Part shown: positions 1 through 11,305 of the stretch, in pieces
Position numbering within the stretch: the stretch's first letter is position 1
Layout: each line of letters begins with the position of its first letter
Source of the DNA: Symsagittifera roscoffensis
Lineage: Eukaryota; Xenacoelomorpha; Acoela; Convolutidae
Length of the DNA stretch: 64,000 nt
Direction of reading: 5' to 3'
Assembly: GCF_963678635.1 (NCBI RefSeq)
Contig: NC_087071.1
Span: 42,298,153 to 42,362,152 of the forward strand
Translations under genes and position numbers: made by a program
The notes under the pieces: model-generated
What the model saw: the letters and a program-made list of their open reading frames with translations, nothing else
Told to the model about the DNA's origin: nothing
Database searches by the model: none

Positions 1-1489
1 CTATAGCGCCCTTGTCTGATGAGTTGACCATCTCGTTAATTGGGAAATTAACTACGGGTTCCATTTATTGTTTTGAATTGCTCCTATCCGGCGAAATAGC
101 ATGGGGCTTGAGATTACTTGAGGTATCTATTTTGGGTACCAGTTTTGGTTCAACCGACTTGGTGGGAATGATTCTGGGTTGGACATATTGGCATTGTGAT
201 TCGTTTGAGTAATCGTCTAAAATCTCAAGTTTTACATAAACAAGGGTTGTGAGAGGGTTAGTAGTTATTCTATGGCGCTTCAAATTTTTTGAAGTGATTC
301 AATCCCTCACCTTTTTTCTACAGACAAAACCGCCGGCTATCCATTCCCAGTCACTAATGTCGTAGGTAACCAAAAGAATGAACTTGTTTTCATTGGAAGC
401 TAGGTGACATGGGTTATAAATTGTCTTTTTTGCGCGAAAAAGCTGTCTTCAAGAGGAATTCTTCGAGAAGTTGGAGACCCTCGTCCTGGTGTTGTTATCC
501 GATCTGGCCAACTCGATCTGTTTTCTAATCTTCGGTCCAGGTATCCTAGACGTGGGCGTTTTCCTCTGATTCGAGCGCTTCGCGCCAACTTCAAAATCAA
601 GGCCAGGAAAAAATGGGAATGATATCTTTCCTCTGAAAAAAAGGAAATTGGATTTAGGTAAAGCAATATCCGATTTTCTGTTAATTTTTCATCGGATAAT
701 TCGACCGTAGATTTAGAAGCTTTTACTAATTTCTGTGTAAATTTCTTGTAAAACGGATTTCTGTTGATGATCTTTTTTGTTTTCCGAAGAAATTTGCCTT
801 TATGCGGACTCTGGAGTGGCAGCTTTGACGAAGAGGGGTTTTGAGGGGGATTCGTGTCCCTTTTCCAGCTGCGGTTAATTTTCTTGGGGATCACGATATC
901 TTTGTAGAAATCCTCAATTCTGTCGTCGTCTTTCTCGTCTAGGTCTCTTTCCTTGAATCGTATTGATTTCCCTTTGTCTAAAATTCCATTGCATTATTTA
1001 CAAACTGCGAGTTTTTTCCGAATTGTATTTGGTTTTCTATTAAAATTTATTTGGAAAGAGCTCATTTATTTTTTGATTGGTATTAAGATCGAAGGTTTCG
1101 AAATTTTTTTGAGATAGCGTCTTCTATTGACTATTATTGAAATTCTTGCGCCATTTCCAATCAACTAGTTTTTACAGAATTTATTGTCAGAATTTCAAAA
1201 TAATGTTATTAGAGTCTTTAAAATCCTGATTGTTAAAACAAGATGTGTGATCTACCCGAATAGATTATGGAATCCCATATAGAAAAATTTAATCTTGAAA
1301 AAAGTCAATAACTGTTTTTGTCGATTCAGATGTGGTAATTTCTGCTGATGGAAACTTTGAGAATCTGTCAATACATAACAAAATTATATGTTTGTGCCCC
1401 AGTGAGAATCCAAAGAACCAGCGAGTTGCAGATTAGGTTCTTTGTTAGTTTCGGAAAAAGGGGTTTATTTGCTATTTTGCGAATTCGGG
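1..1489. other. AT-rich host sequence, no gene recognised
   Basis: Several short open frames occur on both strands, the longest about 165 codons on the minus strand at 400-894. None shows a recognisable domain, and none has flanking splice signals I could tie together. It may be decayed mobile-element sequence continuing into the Gypsy scrap that follows, but I see no motif that proves it. Confidence 0.4.
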
Positions 1490-1835
1490 TTTACACTTTT
1501 TAAGTTATTACCCGTCATGGTGTTACGGGAAAAGTTAAATTAATCACCTCGACCTTGGCTTTTAATACCTCATTTAACGCCAAACTGGTTGCTCTCCTAA
1601 CTGAAGATGATTCAAGGTTGAGCCCCATCGTTAAAGGACTTCAAAACAAGGTCGAGACGATCATTTTAATTTTGGATATTTTCATCTTTTTGTAAGTGAT
1701 CTCCCTCCATGATTCCGACGGATTACTTTATATGGATGGCAAACTTGTGATTCCATTTACTATTAGAAATGCCATAATGAAGACTCTACATGAAGCAAAG
1801 GCTGGCCAGTTCGGAAGGAAATGTCAATTTTTCGC
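1490..1835 (+). mobile_element. Old Ty3/Gypsy fossil: integrase zinc-binding region
   Basis: The plus-strand translation around 1690-1825 reads like the segment before and within the integrase H2C2 region of Gypsy elements: a DGLLYMDGKLVIPF-type stretch, then RNA(I)MKTLHEA and GQFG. The preceding 1560-1680 matches the leucine-rich linker usually found upstream. It is a short, broken fossil with several breaks, clearly older than elements A and B and not closely related to them, since their own integrase N-terminus is worded differently. No LTR is visible. The family call is by eye. Confidence 0.5.
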
Positions 1836-2550
1836 GTTTTTTATTTACAAGTTTTTCGTGCTCTGATAACAGCACGGGAATTGTAAAAATATTTGAATAC
1901 TGGAATGGACAGAATGAATATTTTTTTATTTTCCATATTTACAGCATTTAAAGTTTTTCTATCTGAAGAGGAACTGAATATGCTGAAATTACGAAATAAC
2001 AAATAAAAGGTGTAAAATTTGAAAGAGAAATTTTTTAAAGGATTAATATCAGAATAATCCGAAGGAATAAATTTCGAGATACAAAATTCAGTTCGATCAT
2101 TTTTCAAGATACAAACTGGAAGAGTCGAGCTATTAAATTTTAGGACTGATGCTAAAACTAATTACGTAATCTTGGGAACCGGAATTTTTCAAAATTGAAC
2201 CAAATGACTTGCGGAATTGTTTTTGATTATCCGAAGGATAAGTTGCTCTATTTATAATTTTAGTAATCGTTGCCAATTCAAATTCTTTGGCATAATGTAA
2301 TGGGGTAGAACTGTTCCCGATGCATTTTTTGAGATCAAGTCGGTGAATCCCATATCCTTTCTGCCATGTGTTCAATTGTAAAAATAAATGGTAACAAAAG
2401 CTGAACCCAAGTGGTAGGTGTTATTCCCGTGGTTTGTTGAAAGAGAGGAAACTAAGGATTTATCGTTCAAGCTAGAAAACGAAACAGTTATAACTCCTCT
2501 GCTGACCTTTCTGTTTGGAACTTGGCTTGAAGTGCACCAAAATTTACCAT
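1836..2550. other. AT-rich stretch without recognised feature
   Basis: Only short open frames are present. One minus-strand frame near 2133-2375 contains an ankyrin-like phrase (STPLHYA), but a single phrase is not enough to call a gene. Confidence 0.4.
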
Positions 2551-3112
2551 TTTGTTCAGCATACTCCACAAAAATGTTTCAATAATTTGTTTAATAAGTG
2601 GATGATGCTAGAAGAGAAGAAGAGGAAAACCTTCTATCAGGAATTGTATCAGAAACAAGAACACTTTTGGGTAATTGCTCCTATCCAGACATACACTCAC
2701 GAAATATCTCAATGATGAAAAGACACAAAAAGCAATCAACGAACCACTGTTCAAAAGACTGAAAATAGTTGAGAAAGACTTGTATGAGGTGGAGTTGTTG
2801 AAATCGACCATTGAACACAGAGAATTCATCATTTGTTCAGCATACTCCACAAAAATGTTTCAATACTTTGTTTAATAAGTGGATGATGCTAGAAGAGAAG
2901 AAGAGGAAAACCTTCTATCAGGAGTTGTATCAGAAACAAGAACACTTTTGGGTAATTGCCCCTATCCAGACATACACTCACGAAATATCTCACTGATGAA
3001 AAGACACATAAAGCAATCAACGAACCACTGTTCAAAAGACTGAAAACAGTTGAGAAAGACTTGTATGAGGTGGAGTTGTTGAAATCGACCATTGAACACA
3101 GAGAATTCATCA
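2551..3112 (+). repeat. Two tandem 281-bp units within the polymerase remnant
   Basis: A unit beginning TTTGTTCAGCATACTCC starts at 2551 and again at 2832, with only a few mismatches along 281 bp. The second copy runs on into the rest of the polymerase remnant. The high similarity of the units points to a duplication that happened after the element had landed. Confidence 0.85.
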
Positions 3113-3735
3113 TTGTTGGAAATTTCACATCAGTATGCAAAACTGTGAGTGTTGGACCTGTCCTACAATTTTTTTGACAAGGTCTGTGAAGTAAAAAAAA
3201 TTCGAAGAGTTGGAAATGGACACAGAGTTGCTTTACTTAGCTCTTGCTGAAGAAAAATTATACCTATCCAACCAGATAAGAGAGCTGCTTGGGAAAAAAT
3301 GAGGGAAATAGTCTGCAGAGATTCTTTCAAAGCGGATGCAAAATCTAAATTCTTTCCACGAGCGTGTTGCAGTACGCATAAAAAGAATGATAAACGGGAG
3401 CCGGGCCTTTTTTCAAAGAGGAATTTAGATGTACAAAAATTCTATGTTTGTGTAGCAAAACGTATTGCTGCTATGACAACAAATCCGATATGTTCAAGTT
3501 TAGCAGCAAAGGATTAAGCAAACGAGCTCTAGACGATTTTGAAGACGGTTCCATGGCAAACTCCCATGGCAGGAGAGTTCTTGATGAAAGAGTCAACCTC
3601 ACATCTACAAACAGAGGTATCAGAACTGTAAATCAGATGGTGGTCGCAAATGAGCAAACAAAGAAAGGACTTGGTTATTTTCATTCAAAAAGAAAAGTTC
3701 AAGATGATGGAACTCATACAAAACCATTGAACTGA
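2551..3735 (+). mobile_element. Polinton-type family-B DNA polymerase remnant
   Basis: The conceptual products resemble the C-terminal half of the protein-primed family-B DNA polymerase of Polinton/Maverick or adintovirus-like elements. The run is a FYQELY...LFKRLK segment, then LYEVELLKSTIEHRE, then an LEMDT...LYLAL palm-like block near 3215-3245 in the place of the usual DTDS motif. A Cys-rich tail follows (FRCTKILCLCSKTYCCYD), then a conserved end with TSTNRG and EQTKKGL. It is a broken fossil with several breaks, and part of it is present twice in tandem. Capsid, integrase and terminal inverted repeats are not seen in the window. The family assignment rests on remembered sequence style, not on a search. 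Confidence 0.55.
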
Positions 3736-4180
3736 TAAGATCTGATTTAACTTAAATACGATGTAATTTTTTGTTGATTTTTATTATAAATTTGCAGTAA
3801 ACTTAAAATACGACAGAGTGATTTATATATTTTCTTTGTAAATTTTTTTTTCTCAAAAAACCCAATTTTTTGAAGCTTCTGTGTGTAGGTTTCAGCATTG
3901 TTTCAGATTGATAGAGCACTGTTTCAAAAAGTACAATCAGCTAATTAAATTGTTTAATCGGTCGAATTACACCAACTCTTATTGTGTTTTGAGGTTTTTT
4001 GAAAAACTTTCATTTTTTTGATAAAACTATAAGTTTTGAAATTCTTACCATTGACTTCACATGCACCAAAAAACATTATTCTTTCATGCAACAACCTACA
4101 CGTAGTCGATCATTGATATTTAATAATTACATAGCGTGCGCCGATATTTGCACACCAAGCCCAAAAATGTTTCGTTTTTC
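3736..4180. other. AT-rich spacer
   Basis: Rich in T and A tracts. I see no coding, RNA or repeat feature here. Confidence 0.4.
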
Positions 4181-4960
4181 TTACCATTCTCTTAACACCA
4201 CACAAACCATGAAATTTCGTAATACATTGTAGACTCTATACCCAATGTTGTTACATAGCTGGGAGACCTGCTGTTCTATTTCCTGTCTTAAAACATGCGG
4301 GTCTACCCCCCCCCCTGGACAACACCCCCCTCCCTGTCCCTGATCAGCTTCAACATCTACTACTTGCAATAGTCCTCTGTTTGGACCGTACACCGAAATT
4401 GAGGTCTCCTTCGCTCCTCTCTCCATCAGGTAGTCACTCAACCTAGCCTGACAAAAAAAAACATTGGCCGCACTCATTACCAAAAAGCTTAAATATTTTC
4501 TTGGCATTTGCGACGCCATTGCTGGTAACGCTGCTACAACCCCTGCTCTTTGCTTCCATGATAACTTGCCTTTGCTTCCATGATAACGATTTGTTTTTGT
4601 AAAACGTGAACCTGCAAAAGCGTCCCTTTGGTATAACAACTTCATCATGAAAGACCCTCTTCATTTCTTCGAGAGTTTCGTTGTACCCTTAGGTGGGATC
4701 AAATTCTGAAAGACCTAAAAGTAGGCTCCCATTGAGTATAATTTGGTCACTTTCGCGCTCTGTGAGTTGCGTCTGCATAAGTCATTAAGCTCTTCCCGAC
4801 ACCTTATCAATTTCCTACCGCAGAATTGCTGCGATGTATTTTTACTTTCGTATTCAGGTTCAAAATGTGAGCGGTGGAGACTTCTCTTGACCTGTCAGCA
4901 TCGTGTGGGTTCTGTCTGGTCTGATTTTCACGGTTTTCAGTGCTCGCGAAATTTCAAGTT
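4181..4960 (-). mobile_element. Older Ty3/Gypsy fragment related to elements A and B
   Basis: Read on the minus strand, the piece begins near 4960 with a remnant matching the integrase C-terminal region (MLTGQE, then a YPEYEG-like phrase). A REELNDLCRRN phrase follows, then the SH3-like block VFQNLIPPKGTTKL around 4665-4715. It ends in the macrodomain-like segment (AALPAMASQ, KYLSFLV, YLMERG, YGPNRG) at about 4330-4560. The same words in the same order occur in elements A and B, so this is a third, more decayed member of the family. It is broken with several breaks and has no LTR of its own here. Element A begins about 100 bp to its right on the opposite strand. Confidence 0.65.
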
Positions 4961-5056
4961 CGTGACGTGTCTTTATTTTCAAACGAATTTTTAAAAATTT
5001 TTTCTCGAGAATTCAAATTAACCTCTACCAATTCGTCAAATTGCAGGATCAGATCT

Positions 5057-5300
5057 ATGCCATTCTGCCAGATTGGCACAGCGCAACCTTCCGGCGAAGC
5101 ACGAATTAGAGAGAAAAAGCCTTAACAACGAAAAAGTGCTTGAAAGGAGGGTCGAAGTATTCTGGAAGTTTCAATTTTTCAAAATTTCGATTAACGAGAC
5201 GGTGAAAAACGAGTAGAATGAAGGTAACTGACGCCTGTCAGTCGTTAATAGGTTTTTTTTCTACGCTCTTTCGCTGTGTAGTATTTGGGCGAATGTTACA
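5057..5300 (+). repeat. Element A 5' LTR (short copy)
   Basis: It begins with a TATGCCATTCTGCCAG-like end and finishes GGGCGAATGTTACA, matching the two ends of the 885-bp LTR at 28392-29276. It is 244 bp long. The inner edge is followed directly by the primer-binding-like site. Confidence 0.85.
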
Positions 5301-5312
5301 TAGACGTTTTTA

Positions 5313-5327
5313 TGGCGCTCCTGGGTG
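5313..5327 (+). promoter_or_regulatory. Putative tRNA primer-binding site, element A
   Basis: TGGCGCTCCTGGGTG lies 12 nt inside the LTR edge. The same 15 bases occur 11 nt inside the 5' LTR of element B, and the two leaders diverge right after it. It starts TGG as sites complementary to a tRNA CCA end do. The implied tRNA 3' end would be CAGGAGCG-CCA. The tRNA was not identified, and the gap to the LTR is longer than usual. Confidence 0.6.
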
Positions 5328-7084
5328 GGCCTGTTAAAGGCATGAGACCATCATGATCAGCAAACGTTTCAGCGACGAACCCTCTGCTCCGGGCGTATGC
5401 CCGAGTTAGAGGCCTTAATGACCTTTATTGTACTAGGGGGAAGGTGCGTACCCTCCGCCTAGTACTATTTAGCTTTTTAACTTAGTTAACACCGAAAATT
5501 CCGGGGGCCGGAGGTTAGGTGGGAAGTCATGAGCCCGCTTGTCCCAAGGTCCCGGGACCAAAAACAATTAACGAGAAAGCGTAAAACCAAACAAAAATAG
5601 TGTATAACCAAGAAAAAGCCAAAAACAAATTTATTTGAAAACAAAAAAGTACAAAAAACAGTAGAAAAATCCAAAAAAGACCAAAAACAATAAAAAACAT
5701 AAAATGACAGTTTATATGTTATTTCCGGACGAGATGTGATCTGACCTTCCTATTTGTTGTTGTTTCAGATTGATTTATATCATTTCTGATAGAAAGATTG
5801 TGTGTTTTGGTGACGGGTTGGGTACCCTCCCTTGAGTGTAATTTGAGTATTTAAGCACGTTAATGGTGATTTTGCCGGTGACCGGAGGGTAGAGTGGCAA
5901 GCTGACCGACGTGTTCCACACTCAACAGGGACATCAGGGACAACATCCATAAGGATTGTTGGGTATCGTTGAAACAATTTTAGTATCGTTCGTGTACTAT
6001 TTCATTAAAACTTAAGTGGTGGGGGGCACGATTGGCGCGGTCCGATTGTACCCTCCGTCGATCACAAATTTCCGAGTTAAGGGTCTTAAATCGGGTATTT
6101 TGGTGCAAAGGAGGGTATAGTAATTTTCATTAACGACTACTAATAGATTATTGTCCTTACTATATATTACTTATCTCCTATTTAGACCCGAGAAACACCA
6201 AAATTTTGTCGAAAATTACTGATTTTCGACCAAACTATAGACCCCCAAAATTTTGGATAACCGAGCTTTTCCGAACAGCAAAAGCTTTTATACAGGGAGT
6301 TACTACGTAGTTCGGTCCCTCTAACTAAAGAAACCCTACGGAAAAAGACTTAGTAGAAGTTAGCGAAAACAAAGATTTTTCTATCAAAATTTTGATAATT
6401 TTCTGAATTATGTCAATCTGTTTCGGGGATCGAGTTTTTGAGTTTTTGAAGTTAGAGCAATAAAATTTTTTGTGTTATGAGCGTGCTAGCACAGCGTGCT
6501 CGGTTACTAGAGAAATTTTTGAGTAACCCACCGACTAGCTCCGTGGATAGTGCTAACAACTTAGAGATTGGAAAAGGAAGGAATCGGAGGGTCCAAATTT
6601 GATAGTTATTGGCCAAATTTTTGTCTCCAAACCAATTTTGGTCCGGTTTTTTGCATTATTCCAGTGCCGTACGGGGCTACTACGCTCTTTCCAATTATTT
6701 TTTGGCACTTTCACTGAGAATTGCGGAAAAAGTCTTTCAGAACCTATATAGGTGGTGAAAAAAGGCCATTTTGACAAACGCGTTTTTGGTGATTTCTCAA
6801 ATACTAGCGAACCGAACGGGATAATTTTGGTATCATAAGTCGACATTTTTGACCACTTTTTCGGACCATAACCGTTTTTGGGTTGATAATCTCGGAAAAG
6901 AAAATTTTTTTAGAATTTGTAGGTTCGTAGGGTCCAAATTTTGGGGAACCCTCCGAGCGGCAGAAAATTTTATAAGATCACCTTTTCATCCTACTGGGAA
7001 GGTTGACCGTGTCAACCAACCTGGTTTTAAGTCAGTTACACCGCATTCGCAGGCTTTATCGCGGTAAAATAACCCTTTTTCTTG

Positions 7085-7500
7085 ATTTTTAGGGAACCCT
7101 CCGAAGTAACCCTCCGGAGTCAGCTAAACCCCTTAGCAACCCTCCTTAGTAGAAATTTTCCACGAGACCCTCCGAAGAAGTTAAAACAACCCCCCATAGA
7201 GAATTTAGCTTGTTTTGACGCTTCCTGAAGCTAGTTGAAGGCCCTTCTAAGTGAGGTTCGAAAATTTGAAAATTTTGGAAGAACCCTCCGAAGTAACCCT
7301 CCGAAGCATATTACGCCTCTTATTGCCCCTCCTTAGTAAATTTAGGGGGACCCTCCGAAGTAACTTGGGTGATTAAGGTACCCTCCGAAGTAACCCTTCG
7401 AGGTAAGCTAAGTGTCTTGACAACCCTCCGGAGTAACCCTCCGGAGTGACTTAAGCCTCTTAGCAACCCTCCTTATTGAAAACTTAGGGAAACTTTCTGG
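7085..7500 (+). repeat. Imperfect CCCTCCGAAGTAA-type repeats in the leader
   Basis: The phrase ACCCTCCGAAGTAACCCTCC and variants recur at about 7090, 7284, 7350, 7380 and 7424. They are followed in several copies by a common tail (AGCTAA..CCTCTTAGCAACCCTCCTTAG). The copies are degenerate and unequally spaced at roughly 75-190 bp. Confidence 0.65.
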
Positions 7501-7681
7501 GGCAATTTGAGAAACGGAAACTATCCATTTGGGGTTGGGATAAAAGGTCAACTAACAACGGGCGTGCATATTAAGATCATAGGAGCCCATTTGACACAGA
7601 AATTCGTGATCAACTTTGGATTCTAGATCGGGTGTATCAGAAGTACCCGAACCACATTTTTTTTATTGTGATTTTGGTTGT

Positions 7682-7971
7682 GTGGTTGCCTTGAGCTACT
7701 TAATAGGAAACCTCGGGCAATCCGGGAACACACAGAAGAAGACCTGGGTGAATGTATTAGGCAGATACACACTCACTTGAGAAGAAAAGTTGTTCCCTGC
7801 TCTCGTGCACTTGGAGCGTTCAGGGTGTGGGGGAGCTTTTTCATAGACTTTAGAAATTTTTCGATTAGAGGTTGCCTTGAGCTACTTAGTAGGACAGCTC
7901 GGGCAATCGCAGGACACCTAAAAGAAGACCTCGGTGGGTGTATTAGGCAAATACACACTTACTTGTGAAGA
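7682..7971 (+). repeat. Two ~105-bp leader repeats
   Basis: GGTTGCCTTGAGCTACTTA opens a segment at 7684 and again at 7870. Both run through CGGGCAAT, AGAAGACCT and GTATTAGGCA(G/A)ATACACACT, ending near 7786 and 7971. Similarity is about 80 percent by eye. They are the last clear structure before gag. Confidence 0.75.
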
Positions 7972-8413
7972 CTGTGTCCTGGGCTTCGTTCTTTTGGAGT
8001 GTTCCGATCGAGGGAAGTCTTTTTCTTTAAGACTAACTTTTTTATTTATCTATTCCTGAATCATCACTGCTTTTTACAAAAGATTGTTTGATTTTAACAA
8101 AGCAGTGACTTGATAAGAGTGTGGCGATAATTTGATACTGACGAAAGGTCGCTGTCATCTGTAGTATATTCTTATCTGATAATCAATTGTGTTTTGTGTG
8201 TTGATTATATCTTGTGAAAATTTTGTGATACTGTTGTACTGTACAACGGGGTTGACTTAGCATCAAATCAATACTGAGTAGGCCCTGTGTATAACTTTAG
8301 CTGAGTCACAAATTTTATCATTGAGAAATCCAAGAGACATTTTTGATACTTACGAGAGATCGAGTAGGCAGCGTTAAGTAATTTAACTTGAACTTGTTTG
8401 CGGTACGTTTGCA

Positions 8414-11100
8414 TTGCCATTAATTTGTGCGAGTATTACTGTTTATGAAAAAAAATTGCAGCGTAGGGACTCATTAGGATCGACTACTAAGATTCCTAGA
8501 CTGAGCAAGGAAAGCACGCGAAAATTTAAATCTAGGCGTAGCCAATCTTCGTTAAGCAGCGCTTCCGACGTTTTTGCTGAAAAAGAATCGACTAAAGGTC
8601 AAGCTGATCTTTCAGTGTGCGAAATGAAACTAGGGAGCGAGAAGAACCGCGATGGCAATCAAAGGCGGAGCGCCGAGGCCGGGCTGGCAAGCGAAACGCT
8701 TGTGGACCCCTTTGACGAGGGGAACGGACGCTTATTCGACCCGACTTTGAGCCGAGCGAGGACCTCGAACTGTAGGAAGTCGAGAGGACAGAAGAGGCCT
8801 CGGAGCGTTCCGAGGTCGAGCCGCGAGAGGAAGTGTTATTCAGGGGAATGTCCAAATCGGAGACTAAGAGTCATAAGTGGAGAAGAGAATTTTCACATTC
8901 AGCCAATACCCACTCATCTCTGGCCAAGCAGAGCAACAACGCGATGATGTCTTTTATAAGCCCGAGTGAAGAACAACCGGGTTCGAAGGCCAAGAAAAGC
9001 TGGAAGTCTTTGTACGATGAGCGCATGGCGTCACTACGAACTGAATGTCTGTCTTCCAGTTATGACCACCCGGAGATAACCCATCCGGATGTGAACTTCA
9101 CACAGTGCCCAAGGAACGATATGAGCAGGAAGGCGTCTTCCGCCTCGCCGACCAGGCCCATGTCAGATGGGATAACGATGGGAGCGTCCTCAACGTTCCA
9201 CAGGTTGATGATGTCGATGGGCAAGCAAAAGGGTGGCGCGTCATCAAGTACCAGGCTGCAACCGCAGTTGACGTAATCTTCTCTAGGGCTAACCACGCCA
9301 TTGGGGGCAGCTGGCGATATAAGTGACATGTTTGCTGGCGTAATGACTGGTCTGGATGAGCTGAGACGGGACATGATTAAGGGAATAGATCAAGTTGACG
9401 AGAGAGCTCACCAGGGTCGAGAGTATTTGAGAGATGAACTGACGCACGTGAAATCGCAGGCGAGAGTTGATCAGGCTCAATTGATTCGCAATACAGATCA
9501 ATGCCTGGCGGAGAGCTTGGCACAGGCAAACAAGGAGTCAGAGGAAAGAGAGGCTAGGATGACAAGAGAGATCGAGCTATTGTTGAACGATCATGACAAT
9601 ACCTACGCTCATACGATGACTAGCCTGGAAAAAGGTTAGATGCCAAATCTGACCTACTGATGCGGAAGCTTGACGAGATTTTAAATGGGAGCAATCGGGA
9701 GGAGCGTTCCAACCCAAGGGAGCGCTCACGCCAGGCGAAAGATGGAGAAGGCACAGGCAGCTATGCCGGGGGCCAGCAAAGTTCGAGAACGAACTACGAA
9801 TCTAGGGATAGGAAGCGGCCCAGGGCAGCCCCCTCGAGGCCTAGCTGGACGAATCCAGTCCCGCCGGAAGCAGATGCTACCCCGGAGACAAGGTTGCCCA
9901 CTGTGCCACAGCCACAGGTCAGGTCAGTGCCAGATCTGACTACGGTCTCGCAGAACACAACGATGTATGCCTCGATGTTTGAACCTGTGAATAGATCCCT
10001 CGAAACATTCATCACCAAGCTCTCGAAGTCAACCGAGAGAGGAGAGAGGTCAAGAAGGACATTGAAGAAGCCGAAATCATACAAGGACTAGTCAGACGGT
10101 TGCATTGATACTTGGATAGAGGTGATGAAGTTGCACTTTGAAGAAGAGAGTCTCTCCAAGAAACAGGAATGTAGCGCACTAACAAGCAACCTGGAGGGTA
10201 CTGCCCTAAATTGTGTATTGGCGAAAAGAGCCAATGAAAGAGACAGCGCTCGCAAGATATTCGACATCCTGCTGAACCGTTTCGGCTCTGGAGTACAAGG
10301 GCACCAGGCTATGGTGAAGTTCGAAAACAGGCGTCAAAGAGATGACGAATCCATAGACAAATTTTTGGACGACCTTGAATTGCTTAGGAGGAGAAGCAAT
10401 CCCGATAAGAGAATATCCGAGCAAAACTTGGCGATTGCTTCGAAGTTCATGGACGGAGTAAAGAGTGAGGAGTTGAAAACGATGTTAGCCACACACTTCA
10501 CCCTGTCGCTTGACCAGGTACCCACGCCTGATGATTTGCGTATGAAGTCACGTGAACACTTGCTCATAAAACCATGGGCGCAAAACCGTTACAGCAATTA
10601 TGGCAACTACAGCGGGACAAATACTGGCGCGAGCTCCAGTTGGTACAAGCCTCGCGACGACATGGATAAGAGAAGATCATGTGCGAATCGTGGTTCGATG
10701 GACCATCATGTTTCCGCGTGTTCTGCTTACAAACAGAACATGAAGGCAATAGGCTACTTTCTCGACGACGTCGATGCGACCGACGAGGACCACGAAGAGT
10801 ACGTTAGAGGGCTCATCATGAAATATGGACCGAGGTGCTTCTTCTGTAACTTGGAGGGACACTTTTCAAGTCGGATTGCACTCAGTGTTGGGATGCAGTG
10901 GCGGACACGAAACACCCCCACCACGAAGAGGCGCTTTCGGTTGTCAAGGCCAGTCGAGCACGTCTGATGAACCAGGCCGAGTCTCGGAGAAAAGAGACGA
11001 CACCGAGCACCTTTACGACCAAGAAGGTGAAGACCTTGCTTGACGAGGTGGTAGCCTCGAACCTGGAGGCAGAGTCGGCCGGCCCACTTAAAGTAGATTG
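8414..11100 (+). pseudogene. Element A gag region (fossil)
   Basis: The segment resembles the gag part of element B. It has a charged N-terminal region with coiled-coil character, then a capsid-like stretch at about 10100-10560 (TWIEVMKLHFEEE, EILLNRFGSG-like, RRQRDDESID), then a zinc-knuckle region at about 10640-10890 with the shared phrase SSWYKPRDDMDKRRSCAN. It is broken in several places. In the family, Gag would assemble the particle and bind the genomic RNA. Confidence 0.8.
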
Positions 11101-11305
11101 AGGTTTGGCGGCAAGGAAAGCGTTACAGAATGTCAAACAGGAACTAGTCACAAAAGAAGTGGAGCAATGAGTAAGGTCGGAACTGGAAAGCACAGATCTT
11201 CGGGAAAAGTTTAACATTCTGAGTAAAACGACGGAAGAAGAGGACAAACAGGAACCCAGAAGGCAGGGACTAAAACTGAATGTCATATCTGGTAGAACTT
11301 TCGGA

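Larger units (their letters stand above)
5328..8413 (+). other. Long untranslated leader of element A
   Basis: About 3.1 kb between the primer-binding-like site and the first gag-like sequence, with no recognisable protein. It carries many CCCTCC motifs (for example near 5449, 5824, 6052, 6950 and a dense cluster at 7085-7500) and complementary GGAGGG motifs (near 5884, 6111, 6586), plus an imperfect hairpin at about 5430-5466. These could fold the genomic RNA into a large structure for packaging or translation control. That role is inferred. Confidence 0.6.

Noticed and set aside
2133-2375. Ankyrin-repeat gene on the minus strand
   Set aside because: Only one phrase (STPLHYA) resembles an ankyrin repeat. 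There is no second repeat and no splice structure.
7678-7968. Small leader protein in element A
   Set aside because: The frame is produced by the 105-bp repeat pair. The product has no recognisable domain and element B has no counterpart.
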